A stretch of DNA of 64,000 nt from Candidatus Frackibacter sp. WG13 (GTDB lineage: Bacteria; Bacillota; Halanaerobiia; Halobacteroidales; Acetohalobiaceae). This document shows, in pieces, positions 54,812 through 63,431 of this stretch. Positions within the stretch are counted from its first letter, which is position 1. Each line of letters opens with the position of its first letter. Under the pieces are notes generated by a model, which did not search any database, was not told where the DNA came from, and worked only from the letters and a program-made list of their open reading frames with translations. The translations under genes were made by a program, and so were the position numbers. Location of the stretch: assembly GCF_900114655.1 (NCBI RefSeq), contig NZ_FOTT01000010.1, forward strand, positions 27,172 to 91,171, read 5' to 3'.

Positions 54812-55747
54812 TCAAAGCTTTTCTACAACTCGTAACTTTGCACTTCTCGCTCTGGAATTATTCTCTAACTCTTCATCCTTAGCTACTATAGGTTGTCTAG
54901 TAATAATCTTCACTTGTGTTTCTTCATCACAAGCACAGACAGGAAAGTCTGGTGGACAAACGCATCCATTAGCTAAATCTTTAAATTTATGTTTAACTAT
55001 CCTATCTTCTAAAGAATGAAAAGTAATAATAGCAATTCTACCACCTGCTTTAAGAGGAGGCAGGATTCGCTCTATCGTTTTAGGTATAATCTCCAATTCA
55101 TTATTGACAGCAATCCGCAAAGCTTGAAATGTCCGTCGTGCTGGATGAGGTCCTTTACGCCTAGCACTAGCAGGAATTGCCGCTTTAATTACACTTACTA
55201 GTTCAGTTGTCTTTTCAAACGGCTTGTCTTTTCTATATTTAACTATAAACTCTGCAATTCTGCTAGCCCAACGCTCCTCACCGTACTCTTTAATGATTTC
55301 TGTCAATTTACTTTGGGAAAGACTATTTAATAAATCAGCAGCAGTTTTTGATTTTCTTTGGTCCATCCTCATATCTAGAGGTGCATCATATTTATAACTA
55401 AAGCCCCTTTCCGGGGTATCTATCTGATAAGAAGAGAAACCTAAATCAAATAAGAAACCATCTACTTCCTTAATATTTAACCTCTCTAAAACTTGATCTA
55501 TATTCTTATAATTCTCTCTTACTATCTTCACTTCACATTCGACATTTGCTAATTTTTCTTTAGCAGCATTAATAGCAGCTAAATCCTGGTCAATCCCTAT
55601 TAAAGTTCCTGTTGACCCAATCTTCTTAGCAATTTCAAATGAATGTCCTGCACCACCTAAAGTGCCATCAACATAAGTTCCTCCCGATTGACAATTTAAA
55701 TACTCAATCGTTTCTTTAAATAGAACTGGTATATGTTCAAAATTCAT
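54812..55747 (-). CDS. rsmH: 16S rRNA (cytosine1402-N4)-methyltransferase RsmH
   Basis: 311 residues. S-adenosylmethionine loop GTYVDGTLGGAGHS near 23-36, DGFLFDLGFSSYQID near 97, and HPARRTFQALRIAVNNELEI near 202-221. Methylates C1402 in the ribosomal P site. Second gene of the wall cluster, 112 bases after mraZ with a hairpin in the gap. Confidence 0.97.
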   Translation of the reverse strand: MNFEHIPVLFKETIEYLNCQSGGTYVDGTLGGAGHSFEIAKKIGSTGTLIGIDQDLAAINAAKEKLANVECEVKIVRENYKNIDQVLERLNIKEVDGFLFDLGFSSYQIDTPERGFSYKYDAPLDMRMDQRKSKTAADLLNSLSQSKLTEIIKEYGEERWASRIAEFIVKYRKDKPFEKTTELVSVIKAAIPASARRKGPHPARRTFQALRIAVNNELEIIPKTIERILPPLKAGGRIAIITFHSLEDRIVKHKFKDLANGCVCPPDFPVCACDEETQVKIITRQPIVAKDEELENNSRARSAKLRVVEKL

Positions 55748-55806
55748 TTTATCACCTATTTATATAATATATTTTTAAGCATTTGAAGCTTATTTTCTAT
55801 TAGTCG

Positions 55807-55840
55807 ACAAATTTAAGTGAAAGGATTCACTTAAATTTTA
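55807..55840 (-). other. Hairpin between mraZ and rsmH
   Basis: Inverted repeat AAATTTAAGTGAA / TTCACTTAAATTT with a short loop. There is no clear T run after it, so it may be an mRNA processing or attenuation hairpin rather than a terminator. Confidence 0.5.
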
Positions 55841-55859
55841 AAATATTTATTATCAACAA

Positions 55860-56291
55860 TTAAATTCCTAATTCTTCTATAGTTTCAGCAATATCTTCAT
55901 ATGAATCTTCCGCATCAGATAAGTAACCATCCCAACGTTCCTTACTCCACAATTCAACACGATTAGAAACCCCAATGATTACAACTTCTTTCTGTAAATC
56001 ACCAAATTCTCTTAGGTTGGTAGGGATAGAGATTCGACCTTGTTTGTCTAATTGACACTCTGTTGCACCAGAAAAGAAGAATCTTACAAATGCTCTAGCA
56101 TCTTTTCTAGTCAATGGTAGAGATTTCAACTTCTTCTCTAGTATTTCCCATTCATCCATTGGATAAACGAACAAACAATCGTCAAGGCCTCTAGTAGCTA
56201 CAAAATCCTCTCCTAATTCTTTACGAAATTTAGCAGGGATAATTATTCTCCCTTTACTATCCATTGAATGTATGTACTCACCCATTAACAT
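55860..56291 (-). CDS. mraZ: Transcriptional regulator MraZ
   Basis: 143 residues with two AbrB-like halves: [19 protein letters not shown] near 5-23 and [18 protein letters not shown] near 78-95, each containing the DxKGR-type DNA-contacting motif. MraZ represses or tunes the mra-mur operon. Three GTGG repeats with 10-bp period lie 50-75 bases upstream and fit its operator. Confidence 0.97.
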   Translation of the reverse strand: MLMGEYIHSMDSKGRIIIPAKFRKELGEDFVATRGLDDCLFVYPMDEWEILEKKLKSLPLTRKDARAFVRFFFSGATECQLDKQGRISIPTNLREFGDLQKEVVIIGVSNRVELWSKERWDGYLSDAEDSYEDIAETIEELGI

Positions 56292-56636
56292 AGTATATCC
56301 CCACTTTTTTGGTTAGTTAACCACTAACTCCCCCTAATACCACCACAACGCCCCACTATCTACCACTGTACTTTTAGTTATTCTATACTCAGAGAAAAAA
56401 TCCTTTAATTTTGTAGAAAATATCTACTATAAATTAGGTGAGAAATTATTTAAAACTAAATAAGGAATAAACTTACATTAATAATAATTCTTAAGAATTT
56501 AACATAAATATCTGATAAGAAGAATAATCATTAATAACTTTTACTAATTTAAAGTTAATTATAAATACTTTTCACTATTTTAATTTCTATACATATGATA
56601 GTTAATAAGTGAAGTTAAGATATAGGAGGGTGAAAG
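56292..56636. other. Divergent control region between mraZ and small peptide gene
   Basis: 345 bases. Near mraZ are the MraZ-type operator repeats; the middle is very AT-rich; near the plus-strand peptide gene is a GGAGGGTGAAAG ribosome site. No further gene was recognised. Confidence 0.5.
56341..56368 (-). promoter_or_regulatory. MraZ operator repeats
   Basis: Minus strand GTGGTAGATA, GTGGGGCGTT, GTGGTGGTAT: three GTGG cores exactly 10 bp apart (56363-56366, 56353-56356, 56343-56346). MraZ operators in other bacteria are TGGG-type direct repeats with this period. Confidence 0.7.
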
Positions 56637-56756
56637 ATGAAAATTGATTTTTTCTTTGCCTGGTCTAAAAATGAAGAAGATGACTTGAAATCGTGGGGTG
56701 GGGGATTTAAATTACCTAGTTTTATTAAATGGATTAAAAATTTGTTGAGGAAATAA
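56637..56756 (+). CDS. Small 39-residue peptide, unknown function
   Basis: An ATG frame behind a strong AGGAGGGTGAAAG site encodes a 39-residue peptide with an aromatic start (MKIDFFFAWSKNEEDDLKSW), a GGG turn and a basic amphipathic end (SFIKWIKNLLRK). No family is recognised. The tail could bind membrane. It is divergent from mraZ and ends just before a shared terminator. The good ribosome site, lack of overlap and peptide-like composition support a real gene. Confidence 0.55.
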   Translation: MKIDFFFAWSKNEEDDLKSWGGGFKLPSFIKWIKNLLRK

Positions 56757-56803
56757 AATTATCTGCAATTCTAATTTAAGTATAATTTCCTAGTATAATA
56801 AAA

Positions 56804-56834
56804 TAAACCGATCAATATATATTGATCGGTTTTA
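56804..56834. terminator. Bidirectional terminator between peptide gene and lysO
   Basis: Inverted repeat AAACCGATCAATA / TATTGATCGGTTT with TTTATC on the plus side and AAATAAA before it (TTTATTT on the minus side). Confidence 0.8.
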
Positions 56835-56847
56835 TCTCCTATTCTGT

Positions 56848-57447
56848 CTATAATTTAATTAAGAAAGGTACTAAAATAGGTACTAAAGATGATAATACTA
56901 TACCATTAATAAATGCTATTACTCCAATTTCTGAACTAGAACTTTGTATAATTAGAGGTAACGTAGTATCCATAGTTGTGGCTCCCCCAGGAGCAATCAA
57001 AGTTATTTTCCCTTTAGTCTTAGCTAATAAAGGAATCAAAATAACTGCTAATAATTCACGAAAAACATTAGTTAGAAATGCTAAACTACCAATCTGTATA
57101 TCATAAATCTTTGTTATCAAAACTCCGGACAAACTATACCAACCAAATCCTGCCCCAATAGCGCTAGCTTCATTAAATGGTAAGGTTAAAAAGGTCCCAC
57201 TTATAACCGCCCCTATTATACTACCGATAGCAACTACTATTGGTACTGAAATCACTTTCCAACCTAACTGCTTTATCTTACTTAAGACTTCATCTTTGTT
57301 TTTACCAATATCTATTCCGATGCCAAATAGTAAAATTGCTAAAAAATAAGTAGTCATCTGACTAAGGTTACTAGCTAAATCTGGAGCTATAATAAATTTA
57401 CCGACTAAAATTCCTCCAATAACTGAAGATAATATTAAAATAATCAT
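56848..57447 (-). CDS. lysO: LysO-family exporter, C-terminal part
   Basis: 199 residues, membrane protein with about six helices, corresponding to the larger C-terminal half of LysO (DUF340). GFGWYSLSGVLITKIYDIQI near 101-120 and APGGATTMDTTLPLI near 150-164 are family motifs; LysO exports lysine or thialysine in E. coli. The start overlaps the previous gene by 4 bases (ATGA), so the two halves are translated together as separate subunits. Confidence 0.82.
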   Translation of the reverse strand: MIILILSSVIGGILVGKFIIAPDLASNLSQMTTYFLAILLFGIGIDIGKNKDEVLSKIKQLGWKVISVPIVVAIGSIIGAVISGTFLTLPFNEASAIGAGFGWYSLSGVLITKIYDIQIGSLAFLTNVFRELLAVILIPLLAKTKGKITLIAPGGATTMDTTLPLIIQSSSSEIGVIAFINGIVLSSLVPILVPFLIKL

Positions 57448-57737
57448 CGGCCTTTCTGATTCTCCTTTCTAAAGTCCCCTACTAAGTTTTCCAAGAACTT
57501 AACAATTAATATACTCCCTAATATACTTCCCATTGCTAAAATTAATGCTTGTAGTCCTAACTTATCTAAGTTAGCTATAACTTTATCATTTAAACCTATT
57601 TCCGCCCCCATGTTAAATAATAGCAATATTAATCCGACAGTAATTAATTTATCAGTTGAACTTTCTAACGAATCAGGTATTAATTCAAAATAACCAATTA
57701 TTAAACCTAAACTTAAAGAAATAATAATAAGTAACAT
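57444..57737 (-). CDS. LysO-family exporter, N-terminal part
   Basis: 97 residues with three membrane helices and NMGAEIGLNDKV near 42-53, corresponding to the N-terminal third of E. coli LysO. The end overlaps the next gene in an ATGA junction. There is no sign of a frameshift in a former fusion, because each part has a proper start and stop; split LysO pairs are known in anaerobes. Confidence 0.8.
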   Translation of the reverse strand: MLLIIISLSLGLIIGYFELIPDSLESSTDKLITVGLILLLFNMGAEIGLNDKVIANLDKLGLQALILAMGSILGSILIVKFLENLVGDFRKENQKGR

Positions 57738-57775
57738 TTATTACACTCCTATTTGAATTCTATGTCAATCTATAC

Positions 57776-58753
57776 CTATTCTTTACTTTTTAACAATGCT
57801 CTTAATTTAATATATAAAGATTTATCAGCCAAAAATTCATTAATACCTTTATTGAATATAACTAATCTATCTTGATATTGACTAAAATACTTTCCAGCAA
57901 TCTTTTGAGCACTAGGTGATACTAAATAAATATGTAATTTAGGATTATCCTTAAGCCCATCTAGTACCATCTGTCTAATCAAAGGGTCTCCAAAGCTATA
58001 CCCAATACTAATTAATACTTTCTTTCTTAATAATTCTTGATCAAAATGATTTAATAGATTTTTAAATGGTTCATATTTATTATGTTCTGGATAGACTAAC
58101 ATACCAGAAAGCTCTGTTCCTAAAAAATATCTTAATTCTTTATCATAATTAATAATAGGGAGTTTTAACCTCTTTCCTCTTTCAGTCTGATACCAGATGA
58201 TTGAGCCATGCAGTTTGTATAATCGCACATCATAATCTTCTCTTTGTAATAATTCTGGCTTCCAAACTAGGTCAAAACCATCTGTATAATTTATTCGGTA
58301 TAACTCACATAATGTTTCAATAGTCAAATCATAATTTAAAGTAAATACTTGTAAGCTATCTGATTCATGAATAAATTTCATTAACGGTAAAAGATACTCT
58401 ATATCCTTCTTTTGAATATTACATTCTCTTCTAATTAACATTTTCAACTTCTTTAACATAGCAGGAACCAAATCTAAATAATTTAGTATCCCTTCCTTAA
58501 AATTGCCAAAGAAAGATTTAATCAATCTATTATCAAGATTAGTAATTAAATCTAAAACCTCAAATAAAGATTCTAAATTTAATTCCTTATCTTCAGCTTG
58601 CAAAAAATCAACTTCATTTTCTAATTGATTAATGAATTTTACCTCTTGAACAGTAAGTTTGTCTAAATATAATTTATATAACTCACTCATAGCAGGAACT
58701 CCTGCAGGTACTGATGCGCCAGCGCCTAATAAGAAACAATATTCAGTAGTCAT
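57776..58753 (-). CDS. SIR2-like protein
   Basis: 325 residues, soluble. The N-terminus CFLLGAGASVPAGVPAMSEL near 6-25 is the NAD-binding GAGAS motif; VFTLNYDLTIETLCE near 136-150, YKLHGSIIWYQ near 178 and LISIGYSFGDPLIRQM near 246-261 (the SIR2_2 closing motif) follow. Stand-alone SIR2-like proteins of this size occur among NAD-consuming phage-defence effectors, but also as housekeeping proteins of unknown role. No partner defence gene is adjacent, so the function is left open. Confidence 0.8.
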   Translation of the reverse strand: MTTEYCFLLGAGASVPAGVPAMSELYKLYLDKLTVQEVKFINQLENEVDFLQAEDKELNLESLFEVLDLITNLDNRLIKSFFGNFKEGILNYLDLVPAMLKKLKMLIRRECNIQKKDIEYLLPLMKFIHESDSLQVFTLNYDLTIETLCELYRINYTDGFDLVWKPELLQREDYDVRLYKLHGSIIWYQTERGKRLKLPIINYDKELRYFLGTELSGMLVYPEHNKYEPFKNLLNHFDQELLRKKVLISIGYSFGDPLIRQMVLDGLKDNPKLHIYLVSPSAQKIAGKYFSQYQDRLVIFNKGINEFLADKSLYIKLRALLKSKE

Positions 58754-58840
58754 ATCTATACACCCTATTTTAGAATAGATTTATTTTAGTATTAATTAGG
58801 ATACACATTAAATAAATAATCTATGCTTCTAAATTATATC

Positions 58841-58869
58841 ACCCCTGACTTTAGAAATAGTCAGGGGTA
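58841..58869 (-). terminator. Terminator-like hairpin after TPR gene
   Basis: Minus strand: stem ACCCCTGACT / AGTCAGGGGT with an 8-base loop. The T run is poor (GATATAATTT). Confidence 0.55.
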
Positions 58870-58899
58870 AGATTAATATATAATTTCAATATATAACTA

Positions 58900-59646
58900 C
58901 TAGCCTTCTAACAGACGCTTAACCCTCTTTAAATTTACTTTAGCTTTGTAGTAGTTACTATTAATATCCAAAGCCGTTTGATACGCTACTTTAGCTTTTT
59001 GTAAATTATTAACATTCTCATAGGCAATACCTAAATTATTGTATAAATAAGCAATTGGCGGATCCAATTCTGTAGCCTGCTTTAAGACTGATATCGCTTC
59101 TTTGTATTGGCCAGTCTTAATATATGCATAACCGAGATTATTTAAGACATAGTAATTACTTCTATCAAATTTAGCCGCCTGCTTCAAGTTATTAATCGCT
59201 TTATTTAGTCGTCCCTGGCTCATATAAGCCCTACCTAATATATTGTAAGCATCACCATCTTGGCTATTTAGCTTGAGAGCTTTTTCCCCTACCTTAATAG
59301 CTGCTTCTAACTTATCCTCTTTTAAATAAACTCTACCTAAATTGACTAAAACTCTATAATGTCTAGGATTAATTTGATGTGCTTTTTTAAATTGAGTTTC
59401 AGCAAAATTATAATTGCCTAAACGATAATATGTTAGCCCTAAAATATAATGAGGATACATTAAGTCAGGATTTTCTGAAATAGCCGAAACTAACTTAGGG
59501 ACTGCTTCATTATATCTCCCTTTTCTAAATAATCTTAGCCCTAATTTATAATTGCTTGTCCCAGCCCATACCATACTGGTAGACACCAATAAAATGCTTA
59601 ATAACAAACAAATAATAACTAATTTTTGTCGATATTCTTTCTTCAT
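58900..59646 (-). CDS. Secreted tetratricopeptide-repeat protein
   Basis: 248 residues: signal peptide near 8-30 (LLSILLVSTSMVWAG), then six or more 34-residue TPR units, recognisable from repeated YNEAVPKL, YNFAETQFKKA, LEAAIKVGEKALKL, LNKAINNLKQAA, YKEAISVLKQA and LQKAKVAYQTAL. TPR solenoids bind proteins; the partner is not known. A sigma-H-like promoter lies upstream. Confidence 0.88.
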   Translation of the reverse strand: MKKEYRQKLVIICLLLSILLVSTSMVWAGTSNYKLGLRLFRKGRYNEAVPKLVSAISENPDLMYPHYILGLTYYRLGNYNFAETQFKKAHQINPRHYRVLVNLGRVYLKEDKLEAAIKVGEKALKLNSQDGDAYNILGRAYMSQGRLNKAINNLKQAAKFDRSNYYVLNNLGYAYIKTGQYKEAISVLKQATELDPPIAYLYNNLGIAYENVNNLQKAKVAYQTALDINSNYYKAKVNLKRVKRLLEG

Positions 59647-59692
59647 CTAAATCACCACCTAATTTTGATTAATTATACTTCCTTTCACTATT

Positions 59693-59718
59693 ATTCTACT
59701 TAAATTATTAAATCACCT
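59693..59718 (-). promoter_or_regulatory. Possible sigma-H-like promoter of TPR gene
   Basis: Minus strand TTGCAGGTGAT, 18 bases after AGGT, then GTAGAATAA. The -35 has AGGT in place of AGGA. Confidence 0.35.
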
Positions 59719-59779
59719 GCAAAATTAACGGATTTATTATCTAAGCAAATTGTAAACATAATTAATTGATACAAAAATA

Positions 59780-61219
59780 TTATTTACCTATTGGTAAAAT
59801 AATTTTAAATTCTGTCCCCTCCCCTACCTTACTATTAACATTAATCCTTCCATTCAGTGCTTCTACTAATTCTTTAACAATTGCAAGACCGATCCCTGTT
59901 CCACCTGTCTTTCGAGTTCTAGAACTATCTACTCGATAGAATCTTTCAAAAATATAGGGTAAATCTTTTTCAGGAATTCCAATACCCGTATCTCGAATAC
60001 CAATAATAACCTCATTTAATTTTCCCGTTACTTTTATAAAAACTTGGTCTCCACTTTCAGAATACTTATAAGCATTAGAGAGTATATTATGAATAATTTT
60101 ATTCAATACCTCTTTATCAGCTATTAACTTAATATCTGACTCATTAAAATCTAAATTCAAGTCTATATTTTTATCAGTAAACAATTGTGATAAGCTATTA
60201 ATTTGTGTCTTTATAAATTTATTTAAATTAATTTCTTCTTTTTTGAGCTTATATTTGCCTCCCTCAGTTATTGATAATTCCTGTAGGTCACTTACTAAAC
60301 CGCCTAATCTCAAAACTTCTTCATGAATTGAATTTAAGTTTTCTTCATTTGTAGGCATAACTCCATCTTGAAAAGCCTCAACATAACTTTGCACAGTAGC
60401 TAAAGGTGTCCGTAATTCATGTGCAATATCTGCAGTCAATTTCTTACGAAGTTTTTCTAATTTCTCTAAATTAGCAGCCAATTGATTGAACCGTTCCCCT
60501 AATACACCTATTTCATCATTTGAATTAATATCAACTCTTTGTGATAAATCTCCTTCACCCATCGATTCTGCTACCGCTGTAATCTTTTGTAATGGAGAAG
60601 TAATTCTTCTAGAAATAAAGAAGCTGATTAACAAGGCTACTATTCCAGCAATAATCCCAGCAACAATAATTGATGAATTAATTGTTTTACGAAAAAGAAT
60701 ATCTTCCTTACTCCATACTCCTTTTTGATTTAAAGGAGTAATATAAGCATGACCAACTACTTGAGAATTAACTTTAATTGGCAACTTAGTCACCTGATGA
60801 TTATCAATATCAGATTCATAACCTTGATTTTTTTGCAAACTACGTCGATTATTCATCATACCCATTCCCATCATGCCTCTTTCCATCATATCACTGTTCA
60901 TTCTACCACCGGGCTTACAGTAATCTTTTGAATTATAAATCCTCTGACCTTTATTAGAAGTAATTCTTACTCTTCTCCCAGTCATCATCTCTAAATGTAT
61001 TAACTGCTGTCCAATCCCATACCAATTACCTTGTTCTTTATAGATAGTTTCTATTGAATTTACAATACGCTCATTTTTAACTTCAGCACTCTTAGCAACA
61101 TAATCCGCAAACTTTCTATTAAGAGCAATATTAATAAGACCACCAGCTAAAGCAATTGTAGAAATAGTAAGTAATAAGAATATAACAGCCAGTTTAACCC
61201 ACAATTTAACTTTCATCAT
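59780..61219 (-). CDS. Sensor histidine kinase with methionine-rich extracytoplasmic loop
   Basis: 479 residues: membrane helices near 8-29 and 178-202 enclose a sensor loop that holds a methionine-rich stretch near 102-122 (MNSDMMERGMMGMGMMNNR). HAMP at about 203-255, HisKA with IAHELRTPLATVQSY near 267-281 (phosphorylated His), and a HATPase domain with N box IIHNILSNAYKYSES and GIRDTGIGIPEKDL near 410. Met-rich loops bind Cu(I) or Ag(I) in other proteins, so metal sensing is a hypothesis. It overlaps the response regulator gene by 14 bases. Confidence 0.92.
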   Translation of the reverse strand: MMKVKLWVKLAVIFLLLTISTIALAGGLINIALNRKFADYVAKSAEVKNERIVNSIETIYKEQGNWYGIGQQLIHLEMMTGRRVRITSNKGQRIYNSKDYCKPGGRMNSDMMERGMMGMGMMNNRRSLQKNQGYESDIDNHQVTKLPIKVNSQVVGHAYITPLNQKGVWSKEDILFRKTINSSIIVAGIIAGIVALLISFFISRRITSPLQKITAVAESMGEGDLSQRVDINSNDEIGVLGERFNQLAANLEKLEKLRKKLTADIAHELRTPLATVQSYVEAFQDGVMPTNEENLNSIHEEVLRLGGLVSDLQELSITEGGKYKLKKEEINLNKFIKTQINSLSQLFTDKNIDLNLDFNESDIKLIADKEVLNKIIHNILSNAYKYSESGDQVFIKVTGKLNEVIIGIRDTGIGIPEKDLPYIFERFYRVDSSRTRKTGGTGIGLAIVKELVEALNGRINVNSKVGEGTEFKIILPIGK

Positions 61220-61931
61220 TATCTACCTCAAACTTATATCCTACTCCATAAACAGTCTTAATAAACTGGTCAGATTTAATATTCAGTTTTCTTCTTAAGT
61301 TTTTAACGTGAGCATCAATTGTTCTATCATATCCATCATAATTATATCCTTGAATTATTTGTGTCAATTGTGACCGTGAATATACTCGACCAGGATTTTG
61401 AGCTAAAACCTTTAATAATTTAAATTCAGTAGCAGTTATATCAATAGCCTTATTCCTAAACTTAACTTTATGCTTTAAGGTGTCAATTAATAGTTCATCC
61501 CCATCTTCTTTAAAACTTAAAATTTCAGCAGATAACTTTTTCTTTTTGTCAGAACGCCTCAAAATAGCTCGAACTCTAGCAACTAATTCCCGAGGACTAA
61601 ATGGCTTTACTAAATAATCATCAGCACCTATATTAAGACCAGTAATCTTCTCTTCTTCTGTTGTCTTGGCAGTTAGCATTATAATTGGAAGGTCTGATTC
61701 AGTTCTAATTCTTTTACAGACTTCCTCTCCAGTTAATTCTGGTAACATTAAGTCTAATACTATTAAATCTAATTCTTCATCTTGATAAGTCTTCAAGGCC
61801 TGCTTACCATCATATGCTAAAAACACTTCATAACCATCTTGTTCTAAATATGATTTAACTACCTTCGTAATCTTCTCTTCATCATCAACTACTAAAATTT
61901 TATCTATATCCATAATTAAAGCCCCCTTCAA
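61206..61931 (-). CDS. OmpR/PhoB-family response regulator
   Basis: 241 residues. Receiver domain with ILVVDDEEKIT near 11, phospho-acceptor Asp in LIVLDLMLPELTG near 56-60 and the Lys in YLVKPFSPREL near 108. The C-terminal winged helix starts near 140, with ITATEFKLLKVLAQNPGRVY near 173-192 and the recognition region RTIDAHVKNLRRKL. It is transcribed before the kinase gene. Targets are not evident. Confidence 0.95.
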   Translation of the reverse strand: MKGALIMDIDKILVVDDEEKITKVVKSYLEQDGYEVFLAYDGKQALKTYQDEELDLIVLDLMLPELTGEEVCKRIRTESDLPIIMLTAKTTEEEKITGLNIGADDYLVKPFSPRELVARVRAILRRSDKKKKLSAEILSFKEDGDELLIDTLKHKVKFRNKAIDITATEFKLLKVLAQNPGRVYSRSQLTQIIQGYNYDGYDRTIDAHVKNLRRKLNIKSDQFIKTVYGVGYKFEVDNDES

Positions 61932-62051
61932 TATCTATCTCCATATCAGTTCAATCTCAAGATTCAATATTATATAAAATAATTATACCAAAATACTCTT
62001 CTTTTTGCTAATTATATCAGAATAATATGAATAAATAATGAAATTCAAACT

Positions 62052-62085
62052 AAAAAAACCTTTGATATCGTACGATATCAAAGGT
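62052..62085 (-). terminator. Terminator of rRNA-tRNA operon
   Basis: Minus strand: 14-bp perfect palindrome-like stem ACCTTTGATATCG / CGATATCAAAGGT followed by seven T. It lies 36 bases after tRNA-His. Confidence 0.93.
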
Positions 62086-62120
62086 AAGAATCTATTTAAT
62101 AAAAGGTATTATTTTTAAAA

Positions 62121-62197
62121 TGGGGTGAGTGATGGGATTTGAACCCACGGCCTCAGGAGCCACAATCCTGCGCTCTAACCAACTGAGCTACACCCAC
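62121..62197 (-). tRNA. tRNA-His(GTG)
   Basis: Cloverleaf with acceptor GTGGGTG / CACTCAC, anticodon loop TTGTGGC, C discriminator and encoded CCA. The base before the 5' end is G, giving the encoded G-1. Confidence 0.97.
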
Positions 62198-62206
62198 CAT
62201 AATAAA

Positions 62207-62283
62207 TGGTACGCCTGGGAGGATTCGAACCCCCGACTCATGGATTAGAAGTCCATTGCTCTATCCACCTGAGCTACAGGCGC
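62207..62283 (-). tRNA. tRNA-Arg(TCT)
   Basis: Acceptor GCGCCTG, anticodon loop CTTCTAA, T arm GGGGGTTCGAATCC, encoded CCA. Confidence 0.97.
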
Positions 62284-62296
62284 CCGATAAATAAAA

Positions 62297-62373
62297 TGGA
62301 GCGGGAAACCGGACTCGAACCGGCGACACCCAGCTTGGAAGGCTGGTGCTCTAGCCAACTGAGCTATTCCCGC
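62297..62373 (-). tRNA. tRNA-Gly(TCC)
   Basis: Acceptor GCGGGAA, anticodon loop CTTCCAA, encoded CCA. Confidence 0.97.
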
Positions 62374-62405
62374 ACATATTAAGTCATATTAATTTTAAAT
62401 ATAAA

Positions 62406-62491
62406 TGGTGCGAAGGGCGGGAGTCGAACCCGCACGGGGTAAACCCACTAGATCCTAAGTCTAGCGTGTCTGCCAATTCCACCACCTTCGC
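62406..62491 (-). tRNA. tRNA-Leu(TAG)
   Basis: Acceptor GCGAAGG, anticodon loop CTTAGGA, long variable arm (TGGGTTTACCCCGT region), 86 bases with encoded CCA. Confidence 0.97.
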
Positions 62492-62496
62492 TTAAA

Positions 62497-62572
62497 TGGT
62501 GGCAAGACCCGGATTTGAACCGGGGACACGAGGATTTTCAATCCTCTGCTCTACCAACTGAGCTATCTCGCC
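62497..62572 (-). tRNA. tRNA-Phe(GAA)
   Basis: Acceptor GGCGAGA, anticodon loop TTGAAAA, encoded CCA. Confidence 0.97.
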
Positions 62573-62590
62573 ATGTTATTAAATTTAAAT

Positions 62591-62667
<77 letters not shown>

Positions 62668-62683
62668 TTATTAAGATATTAAA

Positions 62684-62759
62684 TGGTGAGCCATGGAGGA
62701 GTTGAACCTCCGACACCCTGATTAAAAGTCAGGTGCTCTGCCAGCTGAGCTAATGGCCC
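62684..62759 (-). tRNA. tRNA-Lys(TTT)
   Basis: Acceptor GGGCCAT, anticodon loop CTTTTAA, encoded CCA. Confidence 0.97.
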
Positions 62760-62765
62760 ATAAAA

Positions 62766-62926
62766 TTCAGTTTACAGTTTACAGTGTATAGTTGACAGTT
62801 ACTTTTGTTGTAAACTTTCTAATTCACATGATAGCTAATATCATACCATCAACCTTTGTACTTGTCAAGATTAAAAACACTAACTCTTTTAATGTTTTTA
62901 AATATAGTTTATTGTCAACTATATCA
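62766..62926. repeat. Intergenic repeat element between tRNA-Lys and tRNA-Thr, copy 1
   Basis: About 160 bases beginning TTCAGTTTACAG and containing AGTTGACAGTTACTTTTG and TGTAAACTTTCTAATTCA. It shares these blocks in order with 63091-63275 and ends near TTGTCAACTAT, so the ends are inverted relative to each other. Confidence 0.65.
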
Positions 62927-62928
62927 AA

Positions 62929-63004
62929 TGGAGCTGACGACCGGACTTGAACCGGTGACCTGCTGATTACAAGTCAGCTGCTCTACCAACTGAGCTACGT
63001 CAGC
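62929..63004 (-). tRNA. tRNA-Thr(TGT)
   Basis: Acceptor GCTGACG, anticodon loop CTTGTAA, encoded CCA. Confidence 0.97.
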
Positions 63005-63007
63005 GCA

Positions 63008-63085
63008 TGGCGGGGATGACGGGATTTGAACCCGCGACCTCCGGCGTGACAGGCCGGTGTTGTAGACCAGCTCTACTACATCCCC
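63008..63085 (-). tRNA. tRNA-Asp(GTC)
   Basis: Acceptor GGGGATG, anticodon loop CTGTCAC, encoded CCA. The D arm (GTAGAGCTGGTCTAC) can form a longer stem than usual. Confidence 0.95.
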
Positions 63086-63090
63086 ACGGT

Positions 63091-63275
63091 TCAGTTTACA
63101 GTGTACAGTTGACAGTTTACAGTTACTTTTACTGTAAACTTTCTAATTCATATGATAGTTAATGCTATACAGTTAACATTTCTACTTGTTTAAAATTAAA
63201 ACCATTAATAATTTATATTTTAAATGGTTTTGATTTTAACTGTCAACTATCAATTGTCAACTGTCAACTATTAAA
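63091..63275. repeat. Intergenic repeat element between tRNA-Asp and tRNA-Val, copy 2
   Basis: About 185 bases similar to copy 1 at its left half. It ends in five heptamers AAYTRTC at 63238-63272. The left end AGTTGACAGTT and right end AACTGTCAACT are inverted repeats. Confidence 0.65.
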
Positions 63276-63277
63276 AA

Positions 63278-63353
63278 TGGTGGGCGAAACAGGACTTGAA
63301 CCTGTGACCCCCTGCTTGTAAGGCAGGTGCTCTCCCAACTGAGCTATTCGCCC
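63278..63353 (-). tRNA. tRNA-Val(TAC)
   Basis: Acceptor GGGCGAA, anticodon loop CTTACAA, encoded CCA. Confidence 0.97.
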
Positions 63354-63357
63354 ATAT

Positions 63358-63427
63358 TTAGTGTACAGTGTCAGTAATCAGTGTCAGTTTTAATTTTTTA
63401 ACTGTCAACTCTCAACTGTCAACTATT
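63358..63427. repeat. Short version of the tRNA-gap repeat
   Basis: About 70 bases starting TTAGTGTACAGTGTCAG and ending in four heptamers (AACTGTC, AACTCTC, AACTGTC, AACTATT) at 63400-63427. It looks like a reduced form of the two longer copies. Confidence 0.55.
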
Positions 63428-63431
63428 AAAA

